From positions 1 through 48,801 of the forward strand of contig JAFMLE010000017.1 in assembly GCA_017852395.1 (NCBI GenBank): 48,801 nt of DNA, written 5' to 3'. Positions 9,144-18,550 of the stretch are shown here, piece after piece. A program made the position numbers and the translations under genes. The DNA comes from Flavobacteriaceae bacterium. Its GTDB lineage: Bacteria; Bacteroidota; Bacteroidia; Flavobacteriales; Flavobacteriaceae. The notes under the pieces are model-generated. The model was not told the origin of the DNA. It did not search any database and saw nothing but the letters and a program-made list of their open reading frames with translations. Position 1 is the stretch's first letter. The number at the start of each line of letters is the position of its first letter.

Positions 9144-9941
9144 TCAAATTACACAATATTCCATAATCAGCCACCAAAAAATCGGCAATGCCTCTACCCA
9201 AAAGCTACTGTAAAATTCTGATTGCCGTTCGCTACTCATCCAAAGAAAAACCAATAATGCAACACCCACAAAACCAAAGGCAGCAACATAATTTGTGTCA
9301 AAAACCAAGCTGCTCTCGATTATTACAAAAACCAGCCAAGCCAAGGTCCCTCTAATTTTAGCCCCTTTTATTCCAAAAGATTGTGGCCAGGTTGCCAAGT
9401 GCAGGGCATCTTTTTCTACATCTCTAATTTCGAAAGGAACCGTTGCAGTAATCACAAAAAACCAACGACTTATAAAAAGTAAAATAACATCCATTTCAAA
9501 AAAAAAGCCTCCATAGACCAAGGGCATGCCGACTGAGACTAAAGCCCAAACACTAGCGACCACATAAATTTTTAATCCATGTCGATCTCTAAAATTTTTT
9601 TTGGAAGCATTTAACGGAAAAATATAAAATCCCGATAACAACACCACACCAAACAACACCACACACTGTGGGATTGTTTTTGGAAATATCAAATAAACCG
9701 CACCAAAAAAAGCAACAGTTGTTATCCCCTTTAGAAGTAGGTTTGAAGTTAAAGGTTGTGCCACCCAAAGTGCGCTGTTTTTAATGAGATTGTATCCAAA
9801 AACCACCAGGCAAAATAATCCAATCCAAAAGCCTCTTGTAAGACTTAGATCAAAATAATAAGATGTAATTTTTGTAAGTGCCAGCACTGCAAATGCCACA
9901 TGAAAACTTAACTGAATATAGAAACGAACCCGTTTGCGCAT
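9144..9941 (-). CDS. UbiA-like integral membrane protein
   Basis: The 265-residue protein is almost entirely hydrophobic, with about seven to eight membrane segments separated by short charged loops. The cytoplasmic loop FEIRDVEKDA resembles the second Asp-rich motif of UbiA prenyltransferases (DxxxD), and NASKKNFRDRHGLK resembles a loop of the same fold. The first Asp-rich motif (NDxxD) is not clear: the corresponding region reads FGYNLIKN. It is therefore either a divergent prenyltransferase or a non-catalytic relative. Its start lies 128 bases from the divergent gcvP gene. Confidence 0.55.
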   Translation of the reverse strand: MRKRVRFYIQLSFHVAFAVLALTKITSYYFDLSLTRGFWIGLFCLVVFGYNLIKNSALWVAQPLTSNLLLKGITTVAFFGAVYLIFPKTIPQCVVLFGVVLLSGFYIFPLNASKKNFRDRHGLKIYVVASVWALVSVGMPLVYGGFFFEMDVILLFISRWFFVITATVPFEIRDVEKDALHLATWPQSFGIKGAKIRGTLAWLVFVIIESSLVFDTNYVAAFGFVGVALLVFLWMSSERQSEFYSSFWVEALPIFWWLIMEYCVI

Positions 9942-10069
9942 CTTGAAATTTAAATGTATTACTAAACTGTTAATAAATACACAAATACGTTAAAAAAAAA
10001 TAGCGGTTATCCACTCTAAAGCAGGCATTTTAAAGTTGAAATCACCTATTTTAGCAGAAAAATTTTGGA

Positions 10070-12922
10070 ATGGAATTAGCCGGATTCGAAAAGCGACATA
10101 TCGGGCCCAATGCTGGGGAAATACAAGAAGAATTGACCGCTATTGGTTTAAGCAGTGTCGAGGAATTGATCAAAAAAACAGTTCCCGAAGCAATACAAAT
10201 GCAACAACCCCTCAATCTCCCAGAAGGCATTAGCGAACATGCTTTTCTAAAACACATCCACGAACTTTCCGAAAAAAATAAACTGTATGATACCTACATC
10301 GGATTGGGCTATCACGCAGCGATTACCCCGGCGGTAATTCAACGCAATATTTTAGAAAATCCAGGCTGGTACACCGCCTACACCCCCTATCAAGCAGAAA
10401 TTGCCCAGGGCCGTCTTGAAGCGATTTTCAACTTTCAAACCGTCGTTAGCGATCTGACGGGAATGGAATTGGCCAATGCCTCGTTATTGGACGAAAGCAC
10501 CGCTGCGGCAGAAGGCATGACCATGTTGTATAGCGCACGCACCCGCGAACAAAAACAACAGAATGCCGTTCGCTTTTTTGTTGATGAAAATATTTTACCC
10601 CAAACACTTTCATTGCTAAAAACCCGAGCCATTCCATTGGGCATCCAACTGGTTATTGGCAACTGGGAAACGACCGATTTTGACCACTCTTTTTATGGCG
10701 CAATCCTTCAATATCCTGGTAAACACGGTGCGATTCCTGATATTGCCGCTTTTACATCCAAAATACAAAGCTTTGGCATCACTTCTGTTATTGCCGCTGA
10801 TTTGTTGAGTTTGTGTCTGTTAGAAGCTCCCAGCAAATACAATGTAGATGTTGTCGTCGGCACCACCCAACGTTTTGGAATTCCGCTAGGATATGGTGGC
10901 CCTCATGCGGCCTTTTTTGCCACCAAAGAAGCCTACAAACGCAATATTCCTGGGCGGATTATCGGACAAACCAGAGACTTAGATGGCAATCCTGCGCTTC
11001 GGATGGCGCTGCAAACCCGTGAGCAACACATCAAAAGAGACCGCGCCACGTCAAATATTTGCACGGCCCAAGTCCTTTTGGCTGTTATGGCCGGAATGTA
11101 TGCTGTTTACCATGGTCCAAAGGGTATACGTGCAATTGCAGAGGATATCCATAATAAAACACAAGGCTTAGCTAACGCACTAACCCAAATGGGATATGAA
11201 GTGCAAAACAAATTTTATTTTGACACGCTTACCGTCCGTTGCAATGCCCCCAAACTGATCGAATTGGCCGAATCAAAGCAGATCAATTTTCTTAAAATCG
11301 ATGACCAACATATCGGTATTTCGCTCAATGAAACAACCGATAAATTTGCACTAGAAAAGATGCTTACCGTTTTTGAGTCACAAGCAAAAACTAAAAACAT
11401 CAAACTCGAAATCCCCAAAACAACTTCTGCATTACCAACAGGTCAACATCGAACAACCCCCTATCTTACCCACCCAATTTTTAATTCCTATCATTCTGAG
11501 TCCGCGCTTATGCGTTACATTAAGTCGTTGGAACGAAAAGATTTGTCGCTCACACATTCGATGATTTCGCTTGGATCTTGTACCATGAAACTAAATGCAG
11601 CTGCAGAAATGCTGCCACTGAGTTGGGCCAAATGGGGCAACCTACACCCTTTTGTTCCCGTAACACAAGCTCAAGGTTATCAAGAGGTGTTGCAAACATT
11701 AGAACATCAATTAAATGAAGTCACCGGTTTTGCAGCAACCTCACTTCAACCCAATTCGGGAGCACAGGGAGAATATGCAGGACTTATGGTGATCCGAGCA
11801 TACCATCAATCGCGCGGTGATCAGCACCGTAATATCTGTTTAATTCCTGCTTCAGCACATGGAACCAACCCCGCATCTGCCGTAATGGCGGGCATGCAAG
11901 TCGTGGTGACCAAAACAGACGAAAAAGGAAATATCGATTGGGAGGATATCTATGAAAAAGCTCATCAGCATAAAGACCACTTGGCCGCGCTGATGATCAC
12001 CTACCCCTCTACACATGGGGTTTTTGAAAGTCATATCAAGGAGATTACAAAATTGATCCACAACTGTGGCGGGCAAGTATATATGGATGGTGCCAATATG
12101 AACGCCCAGGTTGGGATTACTAGCCCCGCTATTATTGGTGCAGATGTTTGCCATCTGAACCTGCATAAAACCTTTGCAATTCCGCATGGCGGCGGTGGTC
12201 CGGGTGTAGGACCCATCTGTGTTGCAGCGCATTTAAAAGATTTTCTTCCGGGCAATCCAGTGATTCCAACGGGAGGCAAAGAAGCAATCACTGCAATCTC
12301 CGCGGCACCTTGGGGATCGGCACTAGCTTGTCTTATATCTTACGGTTACATCAAAATGCTTGGCGGTAGTGGCCTAGAAAAAGCTACCCAAATAGCCATT
12401 TTGAATGCTAACTACATTCAACAACGGTTGAAAGGTGCATATGAAGTATTATATACAGGAGAAAATGGACGAAGTGCTCATGAACTAATTATTGACTGTC
12501 GCACATTCAAAAATCAAAATATCGAGGTTACAGATATTGCAAAACGTCTCATGGATTATGGTTTTCATGCGCCTACCGTTTCGTTCCCAGTACCTGGAAC
12601 CATGATGATAGAACCTACAGAAAGTGAAAACAAAGCAGAGATCGATCGTTTTTGTGAGGCAATGCTTGCAATTCGAAAAGAGATTGACGCTGAAAATCAA
12701 GAAGCATTACAAATTCTTAAAAATGCACCCCACACCTTGGCAATGATTACTCAAGACGATTGGCCTTATCCCTACTCTAGGCAACAAGCGGCTTTTCCGT
12801 TGCCTTATGTAAGGGAAAACAAATTTTGGCCGAGCGTAAGAAGGGTTGATGAAGCCTTTGGGGATCGTAATTTAATTTGTAGCTGTGTCCCAATTTCTGA
12901 ATATCAGAATGCTGAATTATAG
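10070..12922 (+). CDS. gcvP: glycine dehydrogenase (decarboxylating), P protein
   Basis: GcvP is the PLP-dependent decarboxylating subunit of the glycine cleavage system; it passes the aminomethyl group to lipoyl-GcvH. The 950-residue length is normal for the fused form. The PLP lysine is Lys700 in LHKTFAIPHGGGGPG, and the N-terminal half carries the related but non-catalytic copy of the same fold. The start gives the conserved beginning FEKRHIGPNAGEIQEEL. No gcvT or gcvH is adjacent, so the other subunits are encoded elsewhere. No strict TAnnTTTG box is seen in the 128 bases upstream. Confidence 0.97.
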   Translation: MELAGFEKRHIGPNAGEIQEELTAIGLSSVEELIKKTVPEAIQMQQPLNLPEGISEHAFLKHIHELSEKNKLYDTYIGLGYHAAITPAVIQRNILENPGWYTAYTPYQAEIAQGRLEAIFNFQTVVSDLTGMELANASLLDESTAAAEGMTMLYSARTREQKQQNAVRFFVDENILPQTLSLLKTRAIPLGIQLVIGNWETTDFDHSFYGAILQYPGKHGAIPDIAAFTSKIQSFGITSVIAADLLSLCLLEAPSKYNVDVVVGTTQRFGIPLGYGGPHAAFFATKEAYKRNIPGRIIGQTRDLDGNPALRMALQTREQHIKRDRATSNICTAQVLLAVMAGMYAVYHGPKGIRAIAEDIHNKTQGLANALTQMGYEVQNKFYFDTLTVRCNAPKLIELAESKQINFLKIDDQHIGISLNETTDKFALEKMLTVFESQAKTKNIKLEIPKTTSALPTGQHRTTPYLTHPIFNSYHSESALMRYIKSLERKDLSLTHSMISLGSCTMKLNAAAEMLPLSWAKWGNLHPFVPVTQAQGYQEVLQTLEHQLNEVTGFAATSLQPNSGAQGEYAGLMVIRAYHQSRGDQHRNICLIPASAHGTNPASAVMAGMQVVVTKTDEKGNIDWEDIYEKAHQHKDHLAALMITYPSTHGVFESHIKEITKLIHNCGGQVYMDGANMNAQVGITSPAIIGADVCHLNLHKTFAIPHGGGGPGVGPICVAAHLKDFLPGNPVIPTGGKEAITAISAAPWGSALACLISYGYIKMLGGSGLEKATQIAILNANYIQQRLKGAYEVLYTGENGRSAHELIIDCRTFKNQNIEVTDIAKRLMDYGFHAPTVSFPVPGTMMIEPTESENKAEIDRFCEAMLAIRKEIDAENQEALQILKNAPHTLAMITQDDWPYPYSRQQAAFPLPYVRENKFWPSVRRVDEAFGDRNLICSCVPISEYQNAEL

Positions 12923-13038
12923 CCTGTTGCGAATTACTTAAACAAATTGTGTCATTTTGTAATTGCAGGTTGAGCATCGTAGCATTTTTACAGACTATTA
13001 TTTCATATTGCTCATAAAAAAGAAATTGCAATCAAATT

Positions 13039-14100
13039 ATGAGTTCTACAAAAATCACGGGATCCGGAACCTATCTACCAGAAATAATACTGGCCAACCA
13101 GTCTTTTTTAGACCACCACTTTTATGATGCAGAGGGAGTTACAATTCCGAGTTCCAACAGTGAAATTATAGAAAAATTTCAAGCCATAACAGGTATCGAA
13201 GAACGACGCTATGCGTCTAAAGATTTGAGCTCCGCAGATTTGGCAACTCAGGCGGCAGAAACTGCTATTGAAGATGCCAAAATCGATCGGGAGACCTTGG
13301 ATTACATTATTGTAGCGCACAATGTTGGCAATATCAAAGCAGCATCTTGCCAAGTGGATATCTTACCTAGTGTTGCCGCACGGGTTAAAACCAATTTGGG
13401 GATTAAAAACCCAAGATGTGTCGCTTATGACTTGATCTTTGGTTGCCCTGGTTGGATCGAAGGCATGATTCAAGCGCACGCTTTCATAAAAGCAGGTATG
13501 GCAAAAAAATGTTTGGTGATTGGATCCGAAACCCTTTCAAGGGTGGTTGATGCCTCCGATCGTGACTCGATGATTTTTGCAGATGGCGCCGGAGCAACTA
13601 TCGTAGAAGCACGAAATGAGCAAGGCGGTATTTTATCCCACCTTTCTACCACTTTTACTGCCGAAGGCGAAGCCGATTATATCTATTATGGCACGGCAAA
13701 TCAAAAAACTTCGGATCAGACAAAATACATCAAAATGCAAGGGCGTAAAGTTTATGAGTTCGCTCTCTCTAATGTTCCACAGGCGATGAAAGATTGTCTT
13801 GAGCTTTCTGGGGTCACAATTGATAAGGTGAAAAAAATATTTATCCATCAGGCCAATCAAAAAATGGATGAAGCTATTGTAAAACGGTTTTATCGACTTT
13901 TCAAAACCTCCGCTCCTGAAGATGTCCTTCCGATGAATATTGAAAAATATGGAAACAGCTCAGTGGCGACTGTTCCAACACTTTACGATTTGGTGGTAAA
14001 GACCAACTTTAAGGGGCACACATTGGCCTCTGGAGACGTTATTATTTTTGCAAGTGTAGGTGCTGGAATGAATATCAACGCAATTACATACCAGGTATAA
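13039..14100 (+). CDS. 3-oxoacyl-ACP synthase III-like (FabH family)
   Basis: This 353-residue thiolase-fold condensing enzyme has the KAS III triad: Cys136 in DLIFGCPGW, His270 in HQANQKM and Asn306 in YGNSSVATVP. KAS III enzymes start fatty acid chains by condensing acyl-CoA with malonyl-ACP. The N-terminal TGSGTYLPE and GIEERRYAS motifs fit the family. The His-Asn spacing (36) is longer than the 30 residues known for E. coli FabH, so this may be a paralogue with another acyl substrate rather than housekeeping FabH. It precedes the lipid transporter mlaE/mlaF by 43 bases, which hints at a lipid role. Confidence 0.85.
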   Translation: MSSTKITGSGTYLPEIILANQSFLDHHFYDAEGVTIPSSNSEIIEKFQAITGIEERRYASKDLSSADLATQAAETAIEDAKIDRETLDYIIVAHNVGNIKAASCQVDILPSVAARVKTNLGIKNPRCVAYDLIFGCPGWIEGMIQAHAFIKAGMAKKCLVIGSETLSRVVDASDRDSMIFADGAGATIVEARNEQGGILSHLSTTFTAEGEADYIYYGTANQKTSDQTKYIKMQGRKVYEFALSNVPQAMKDCLELSGVTIDKVKKIFIHQANQKMDEAIVKRFYRLFKTSAPEDVLPMNIEKYGNSSVATVPTLYDLVVKTNFKGHTLASGDVIIFASVGAGMNINAITYQV

Positions 14101-14108
14101 TTCGCTAG

Positions 14109-14135
14109 TTGGTAGCACATAAATTACTAACTTTA
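14109..14135 (+). promoter_or_regulatory. candidate promoter of mlaE-mlaF
   Basis: A TTG (14109-14111), a 16-base spacer and TAACTTTA (14128-14135; one mismatch to TAnnTTTG) lie just before the mlaE ATG at 14144. This suggests the transporter has its own promoter apart from the ketosynthase. Confidence 0.4.
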
Positions 14136-14143
14136 TCCACCTA

Positions 14144-14881
14144 ATGAATTTGCTTTTTCATATCGGAAATTATTTTTTGATGCTCTCAAAAGTGTTTGGG
14201 AAATTCACAAAATGGTCTGTATTAAAACGACTCATTTTGGCCGATATAGACAATCTTATAATTGGTTCTATGGGAATCGTTTCTTTCATTTCCTTTTTTG
14301 TAGGAGGGGTAGTTGCGATACAAACGGCACTAAACTTAGACAACCCGTTGTTGCCCGATTATTTGGTAGGTTATGCAACCCGTCAATCGGTCATTTTAGA
14401 ATTTGCTCCAACTTTTATTTCTATCATAATGGCTGGAAAAGCAGGCTCATACATCACATCGAGTATCGGCACGATGCGTGTCACCGAACAAATTGACGCC
14501 CTAGAAGTTATGGGCATCAACACGTATAATTACCTGATTTTTCCCAAAATAATAGCCCTTTTATTCTACCCATTTGTCATCACTCTATCAATGTTTTTGG
14601 GGATTTTTGGAGGGTATATGGCTTGTGTTTATGGGGGGTTTTCTTCTACCTCTGGATTTATAGACGGCATCCAGTTAGACTTTATCCCATTTCATGTTAC
14701 CTATGCTTTTGTAAAAACCATCTTGTTTGCGTTTATCCTTGCCACGGTGCCTTCGTATCATGGTTATCATCTCAATGGTGGTGCACTTTCGGTAGGAAAA
14801 GCCAGCACTACAGCCTTTGTTTGGTCGAGTGTACTAATTATCCTCATCAACTACATTATAACCCAAATGCTACTCACCTGA
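14144..14881 (+). CDS. mlaE: MlaE/YrbE-type lipid ABC transporter permease
   Basis: The 245-residue membrane protein belongs to the MlaE permease family, which works with an ATPase and an MCE protein to move phospholipids between inner and outer membranes. Family marks are the MAGKAGSYITSSIGTMRVTEQ segment (the conserved GR.GxxxxAELG-like helix), the EQIDALEVMGINTYNYLI loop and five or so hydrophobic helices. Its stop overlaps the ATPase start by one base (TGATG), so the two are co-translated. The MCE (MlaD-like) subunit is not in this window. Confidence 0.9.
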   Translation: MNLLFHIGNYFLMLSKVFGKFTKWSVLKRLILADIDNLIIGSMGIVSFISFFVGGVVAIQTALNLDNPLLPDYLVGYATRQSVILEFAPTFISIIMAGKAGSYITSSIGTMRVTEQIDALEVMGINTYNYLIFPKIIALLFYPFVITLSMFLGIFGGYMACVYGGFSSTSGFIDGIQLDFIPFHVTYAFVKTILFAFILATVPSYHGYHLNGGALSVGKASTTAFVWSSVLIILINYIITQMLLT

Positions 14882-15642
14882 TGATAAAAGTCGCAAATTT
14901 GCAAAAGTCTTTTGAAGAAACCCCGGTTTTGAAAGGGATCAGCACTACATTTGAAAAAGGCATTACCAACCTAATAATTGGGCGTAGTGGCTCCGGAAAA
15001 ACCGTGTTTTTAAAATGTTTACTTGGGCTTTACGAGCACGATAGTGGTACAATCAATTTTGACGGTTTGGAGATGGATACGATGTCTCGAAAACAACATC
15101 GTGAACTTCGCAAACAGATGGGTATGGTGTTTCAGGGCAGTGCTCTTTTTGATTCACTTACAGTCGAAGAAAATGTCATGTTTCCTATGGAAATGTTTAC
15201 GAAAAAATCTCACGAAGAAATGCGGGACCGCGCCAACGAAGTTATCAAACGGGTCAATTTGATTGACGCCAATCACAAATTACCCTCCGAAATTTCGGGC
15301 GGTATGCAAAAAAGAGTGGCCATCGCTCGCGCGATCGTATTAAATCCAAAATTTCTTTTTTGTGACGAACCCAATTCGGGGCTTGATCCCAAAACGGCCA
15401 TCGTAATTGACAACCTTATTTCCGAAATCACAGACGAATACAACATCACAACGGTAATCAATACCCACGACATGAATTCGGTGATGGAAATTGGTGAAAA
15501 AATTATTTTTTTAGATCAAGGTGAAAAAGCTTGGGAGGGCAGCAATAAAGAAATTTTTAAAACCGACAACAAAGCGGTTACTGATTTTGTCTATTCATCA
15601 AATCTGATGAAGAAAGTGCGTCAAGTATATCTCGAAAGTTAA
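14881..15642 (+). CDS. mlaF: MlaF-type ABC transporter ATPase
   Basis: This is the ATP-binding subunit paired with MlaE. The 253-residue protein shows Walker A GRSGSGKT, a Q-loop in MGMVFQGSALFDSLTV, signature SGGMQKR, Walker B FLFCDEPNSGLDP and the H-loop His in INTHDMNSV. The family-typical VEENVMFPMEMF follows the Q-loop. The ATG at 14881 is chosen because it starts MIKVANLQKSF and overlaps the mlaE stop; an upstream in-frame extension would only retranslate mlaE. The stop codon interlocks with that of the convergent SprT-like gene (shared TTAA). Confidence 0.92.
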   Translation: MIKVANLQKSFEETPVLKGISTTFEKGITNLIIGRSGSGKTVFLKCLLGLYEHDSGTINFDGLEMDTMSRKQHRELRKQMGMVFQGSALFDSLTVEENVMFPMEMFTKKSHEEMRDRANEVIKRVNLIDANHKLPSEISGGMQKRVAIARAIVLNPKFLFCDEPNSGLDPKTAIVIDNLISEITDEYNITTVINTHDMNSVMEIGEKIIFLDQGEKAWEGSNKEIFKTDNKAVTDFVYSSNLMKKVRQVYLES

Positions 15643-16259
15643 TTTTCTTCAGTACGATCGACAAGAGCTACTTCGGCATGTGGACTGATCATGTAGCGTC
15701 TGTTTGTGGCACGCTCCAAACACTCGTATCGGGTTCGTTTTTTTGACCCTTTGATAAACTCTTTCCCGTTATAGATTTTGAATATTGCGCCTTCGGGGAG
15801 CTCAAAAATATAAGTCTTGACGGGGCTTTTGTCGTGTGCTTTAAGGAGCATGACTAGTTTAAAATCACGATCCGTACTGGCTTTAGGGTTTTTCATGTGC
15901 TTTGCCAATGCCCTTAAGATTGGATCTGGAAATATTTCGGGTTTAAGAAAAGGGAGCATCAAAAGTGTATAGGTATCTTTCCATTCTTTACCATGGGGCT
16001 TAATCGCAAAGCCAAATTTTTTAAAGGCGACTAAATGGGCCAGTTCATGGATCAGGGTGATCAAAAAACGATAAGGGTTGTCCGTTTTATTAAGGGTTAT
16101 CTTGTCGGTACCATCGAGTCGGTGCTGATAGTCCCCGTGTTTGGTTTTTCTACTATTTTTTATCGAAACGTCAACCGTATATCTTGCTAAGATGTCAGCT
16201 ACCGGTTGCAGTGCCGCTTTTGGAAGGTGCATTTCAAGTTGAGATAAGGGCTCCATCAT
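15639..16259 (-). CDS. SprT-like zinc metalloprotein
   Basis: The 206-residue protein has a SprT-like domain: HELAH at residues 71-75 and a third probable zinc ligand at His89 in KPHGKEW, as in the SprT/Spartan family. Spartan cleaves DNA-protein crosslinks in eukaryotes; the bacterial role is not established. A C-terminal KGSKKRTRYEC segment may be a basic strand after the zinc site. The gene overlaps the upstream dehydrogenase stop (TAATG), so they are probably co-transcribed. Either of two adjacent ATGs could be the start. Confidence 0.82.
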   Translation of the reverse strand: MMEPLSQLEMHLPKAALQPVADILARYTVDVSIKNSRKTKHGDYQHRLDGTDKITLNKTDNPYRFLITLIHELAHLVAFKKFGFAIKPHGKEWKDTYTLLMLPFLKPEIFPDPILRALAKHMKNPKASTDRDFKLVMLLKAHDKSPVKTYIFELPEGAIFKIYNGKEFIKGSKKRTRYECLERATNRRYMISPHAEVALVDRTEEN

Positions 16260-16936
16260 TAAGGAGTACTTAGCGCTACAGGCAAAATTTTGCCGTTGTA
16301 TAAATGGTGGCCTTCCAATGCAAAATTTAAAATATAAGCCCCCATTTTTTGGGCTGTAACAGGCGCCTGATAGCCTGGAAATGCTGCGGCCAACATTTCA
16401 GTTTGAACCGCTCCCAGTGCAAGTACATTAAACGCTGGCCCGGTTTGTTTGTATTCTTCGGCCAACAATTCGGTAAGTGTGATCAATGCTCCTTTACTAC
16501 TGCTATACGCAGCGAGTCCAGGAAACTTTGCACTACCCTGAACACCACCCATGCTGCTAATATTGACAATGTGACCTTTTGGATTTATGATTGGCAATAA
16601 AGCTTGGGTAAGGGCTGCTACTGCAAAAACATTTACAGCAAACGTATTTCGAAAATCTGCAAGGGTTGTCTCAGAAAATGGTCGATTAACTAAAGTTCCG
16701 GCATTATTTATCAAAACATCTACCGACGGACTTGTTTGTTTTATCTTTTCAACACAGGATGTTAAGTCAATAGGGTCTGTCAGATCAACCGATATCGGTA
16801 TAATTCCTTTTGTTTTTTGCAACGAAGTTAGGTCTCTTGATAATGCAAAAACTTGATGTCCTTCCCCAGCCGCTTGTAGGGCAATTTCATGCCCAATTCC
16901 TCTACTCGCTCCGGTTATAACAATGGTTTTCTGCAC
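16259..16936 (-). CDS. short-chain dehydrogenase/reductase
   Basis: This 225-residue classical SDR carries the cofactor loop TGASRGIG at residues 8-15, NNAG, a catalytic Ser in NISSM and the YxxxK pair in YSSSKGA. These enzymes oxidise or reduce a carbonyl/hydroxyl with NAD(P)H. The substrate is unknown. The protein is slightly short for the family (about 250), with a trimmed C-terminus. It sits 15 bases after pdhC on the same strand and runs into the SprT-like gene with a one-base overlap, so it may be read from the pdhA-pdhC transcript. Confidence 0.88.
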   Translation of the reverse strand: MQKTIVITGASRGIGHEIALQAAGEGHQVFALSRDLTSLQKTKGIIPISVDLTDPIDLTSCVEKIKQTSPSVDVLINNAGTLVNRPFSETTLADFRNTFAVNVFAVAALTQALLPIINPKGHIVNISSMGGVQGSAKFPGLAAYSSSKGALITLTELLAEEYKQTGPAFNVLALGAVQTEMLAAAFPGYQAPVTAQKMGAYILNFALEGHHLYNGKILPVALSTP

Positions 16937-16951
16937 ACTTTCTTGCTAATG

Positions 16952-18547
16952 TTAGACCAATAGTGTAACGGGATTTTCTATATACCCTCTCAAGGTTTGT
17001 AAAAATTGTGCACCTGTAGCTCCGTCTACGGTTCGGTGATCACATGCTAAGGTTAACTTCATGGTATGTCCTACCACAATTTTACCTTCTTTGACAACAG
17101 GCTTTTCTTCAATGCTACCCACGGATAAAATCGCCGAGTTGGGTTGATTGATGATTGAGGTAAACTCCTGAATACCAAACATTCCAAGGTTGGATACCGT
17201 AAAGGTACTGCCCTCCATCTCTGCAGGGGTTAGTTTTTTGTCTCGTGCACGCTGCGCAAAGTCTTTTACACTACTCCCTATTTGAGGTAAAGGCAAGGTG
17301 TCTGCAAATTTTACAACAGGTACGACTAAACCATCTGCAACTGCTACCGCTACACCAATATGCATATGATGGTTGTGTACAATTTTGTCGTCAAACCACT
17401 GCGAGTTTACTTCAGGGTGCTGACGTAATGCCATGGCAACTGCTTTTATAACAATGTCGTTAAAAGAGATTTTTGTATCCGGTAGGGTGTTGTATTGGGC
17501 TCTAAATGCAATGGCATGGTCCATGTCAAATTCTACCCCTAGATAGTAGTGTGGGGCACTAAATTTGGACGCTGCTAGCCTTTTGGCTATGGTTTTTCGC
17601 ATCTGGCTATTGGCCAATTCAGTGATTTTTTCTACACCCACTGGAGCTGCGTAGGCTGCTGTGCCCGAGGCCGAAAAGTTTTCTACATCGCGTTTTATGA
17701 TTCTACCATGATCTCCTGAGCCTGCAACAGAAGCAAGGTTGATCCCTTTTTCTTCTGCAATCTTTTTTGCAAGCGGTGAAGCTACGACACGTCCATTGTT
17801 AGAAACAACTGGTGTTGTTTTTGGTGTAGCTACCTCTTTTTTGACCGGTTCTGGAGTTGCGACTGCTTGTGGAGTTTGTACGCTTTCTGAAGTTGGTGAC
17901 GCGGCTTGTTGTGTGTTTGCTGCTGGCACTGCAGCCAATGCGGCTTGGACGTCAATACCTTTGGGTCCTATGAGTGCAAGTACACTATCTACGGCTGCGG
18001 TTTCGCCTTGCTGAATCCCAATGTGCAATAGGGTTCCTGCATGAAAAGCTTCGAATTCCATTGTAGCCTTATCGGTTTCGATTTCGGCCAAAATTTCTCC
18101 TTCTTCAACCGTATCTCCAACTTTTTTGAGCCATTGCGCTACAGTCCCTTCTTCCATCGTATCACTCAATCGAGGCATCGTAATGACCACGACACCTTCG
18201 GGCATTTCTGCCGTTGAAGGGGCTTGTGTTGCCACTTCGGGAGTTGTAGCTGGTTTAGAGGTTGAGGCGGGGGCATCATTTTGGTTGACCAACCCACTGA
18301 TGTCTTCACCTTTTTGCCCTATGATGGCAAGAAGCGTATCGACGGGAGCTGTGCCACCCTCTTCTATACCGATATGTAGTAGTTGCCCTTCGTGAAAGGC
18401 TTCAAATTCCATTGTGGCTTTGTCCGTTTCGATTTCGGCAAGGATATCGCCTTCCTTAACGGTGTCACCAACTTTTTTGAACCATTTGGCTACGGTACCT
18501 TCCTCCATAGTATCGCTCAATCTCGGCATGTTGATAATCTCGGCCAT
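16952..18547 (-). CDS. pdhC: pyruvate dehydrogenase E2, dihydrolipoamide acetyltransferase
   Basis: E2 is the core of the pyruvate dehydrogenase complex and transfers the acetyl group from lipoamide to CoA. The 531-residue protein has two N-terminal lipoyl domains with lipoyl lysines at Lys43 and Lys160 (both in ETDKATMEF), joined by Ala/Pro/Thr-rich linkers, then a peripheral subunit-binding domain (VVASPLAKKIAEEKGI) and the catalytic domain ending in CDHRTVDGATGAQFL with the active His. It lies 3 bases after pdhA, in the same operon. The two lipoyl domains are near-copies of each other, consistent with internal duplication. Confidence 0.95.
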   Translation of the reverse strand: MAEIINMPRLSDTMEEGTVAKWFKKVGDTVKEGDILAEIETDKATMEFEAFHEGQLLHIGIEEGGTAPVDTLLAIIGQKGEDISGLVNQNDAPASTSKPATTPEVATQAPSTAEMPEGVVVITMPRLSDTMEEGTVAQWLKKVGDTVEEGEILAEIETDKATMEFEAFHAGTLLHIGIQQGETAAVDSVLALIGPKGIDVQAALAAVPAANTQQAASPTSESVQTPQAVATPEPVKKEVATPKTTPVVSNNGRVVASPLAKKIAEEKGINLASVAGSGDHGRIIKRDVENFSASGTAAYAAPVGVEKITELANSQMRKTIAKRLAASKFSAPHYYLGVEFDMDHAIAFRAQYNTLPDTKISFNDIVIKAVAMALRQHPEVNSQWFDDKIVHNHHMHIGVAVAVADGLVVPVVKFADTLPLPQIGSSVKDFAQRARDKKLTPAEMEGSTFTVSNLGMFGIQEFTSIINQPNSAILSVGSIEEKPVVKEGKIVVGHTMKLTLACDHRTVDGATGAQFLQTLRGYIENPVTLLV

Positions 18548-18550
18548 AGT

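Noticed and set aside
14623-14880. A longer start for the MlaF ATPase
   Set aside because: The extra residues are only the mlaE gene read in another frame; the ATG at 14881 matches the family start and the TGATG coupling.
18000-18550. Two near-identical DNA stretches in pdhC that could be read as a mobile or assembly duplication
   Set aside because: They are the two lipoyl domains of E2, a normal internal repeat of this enzyme.
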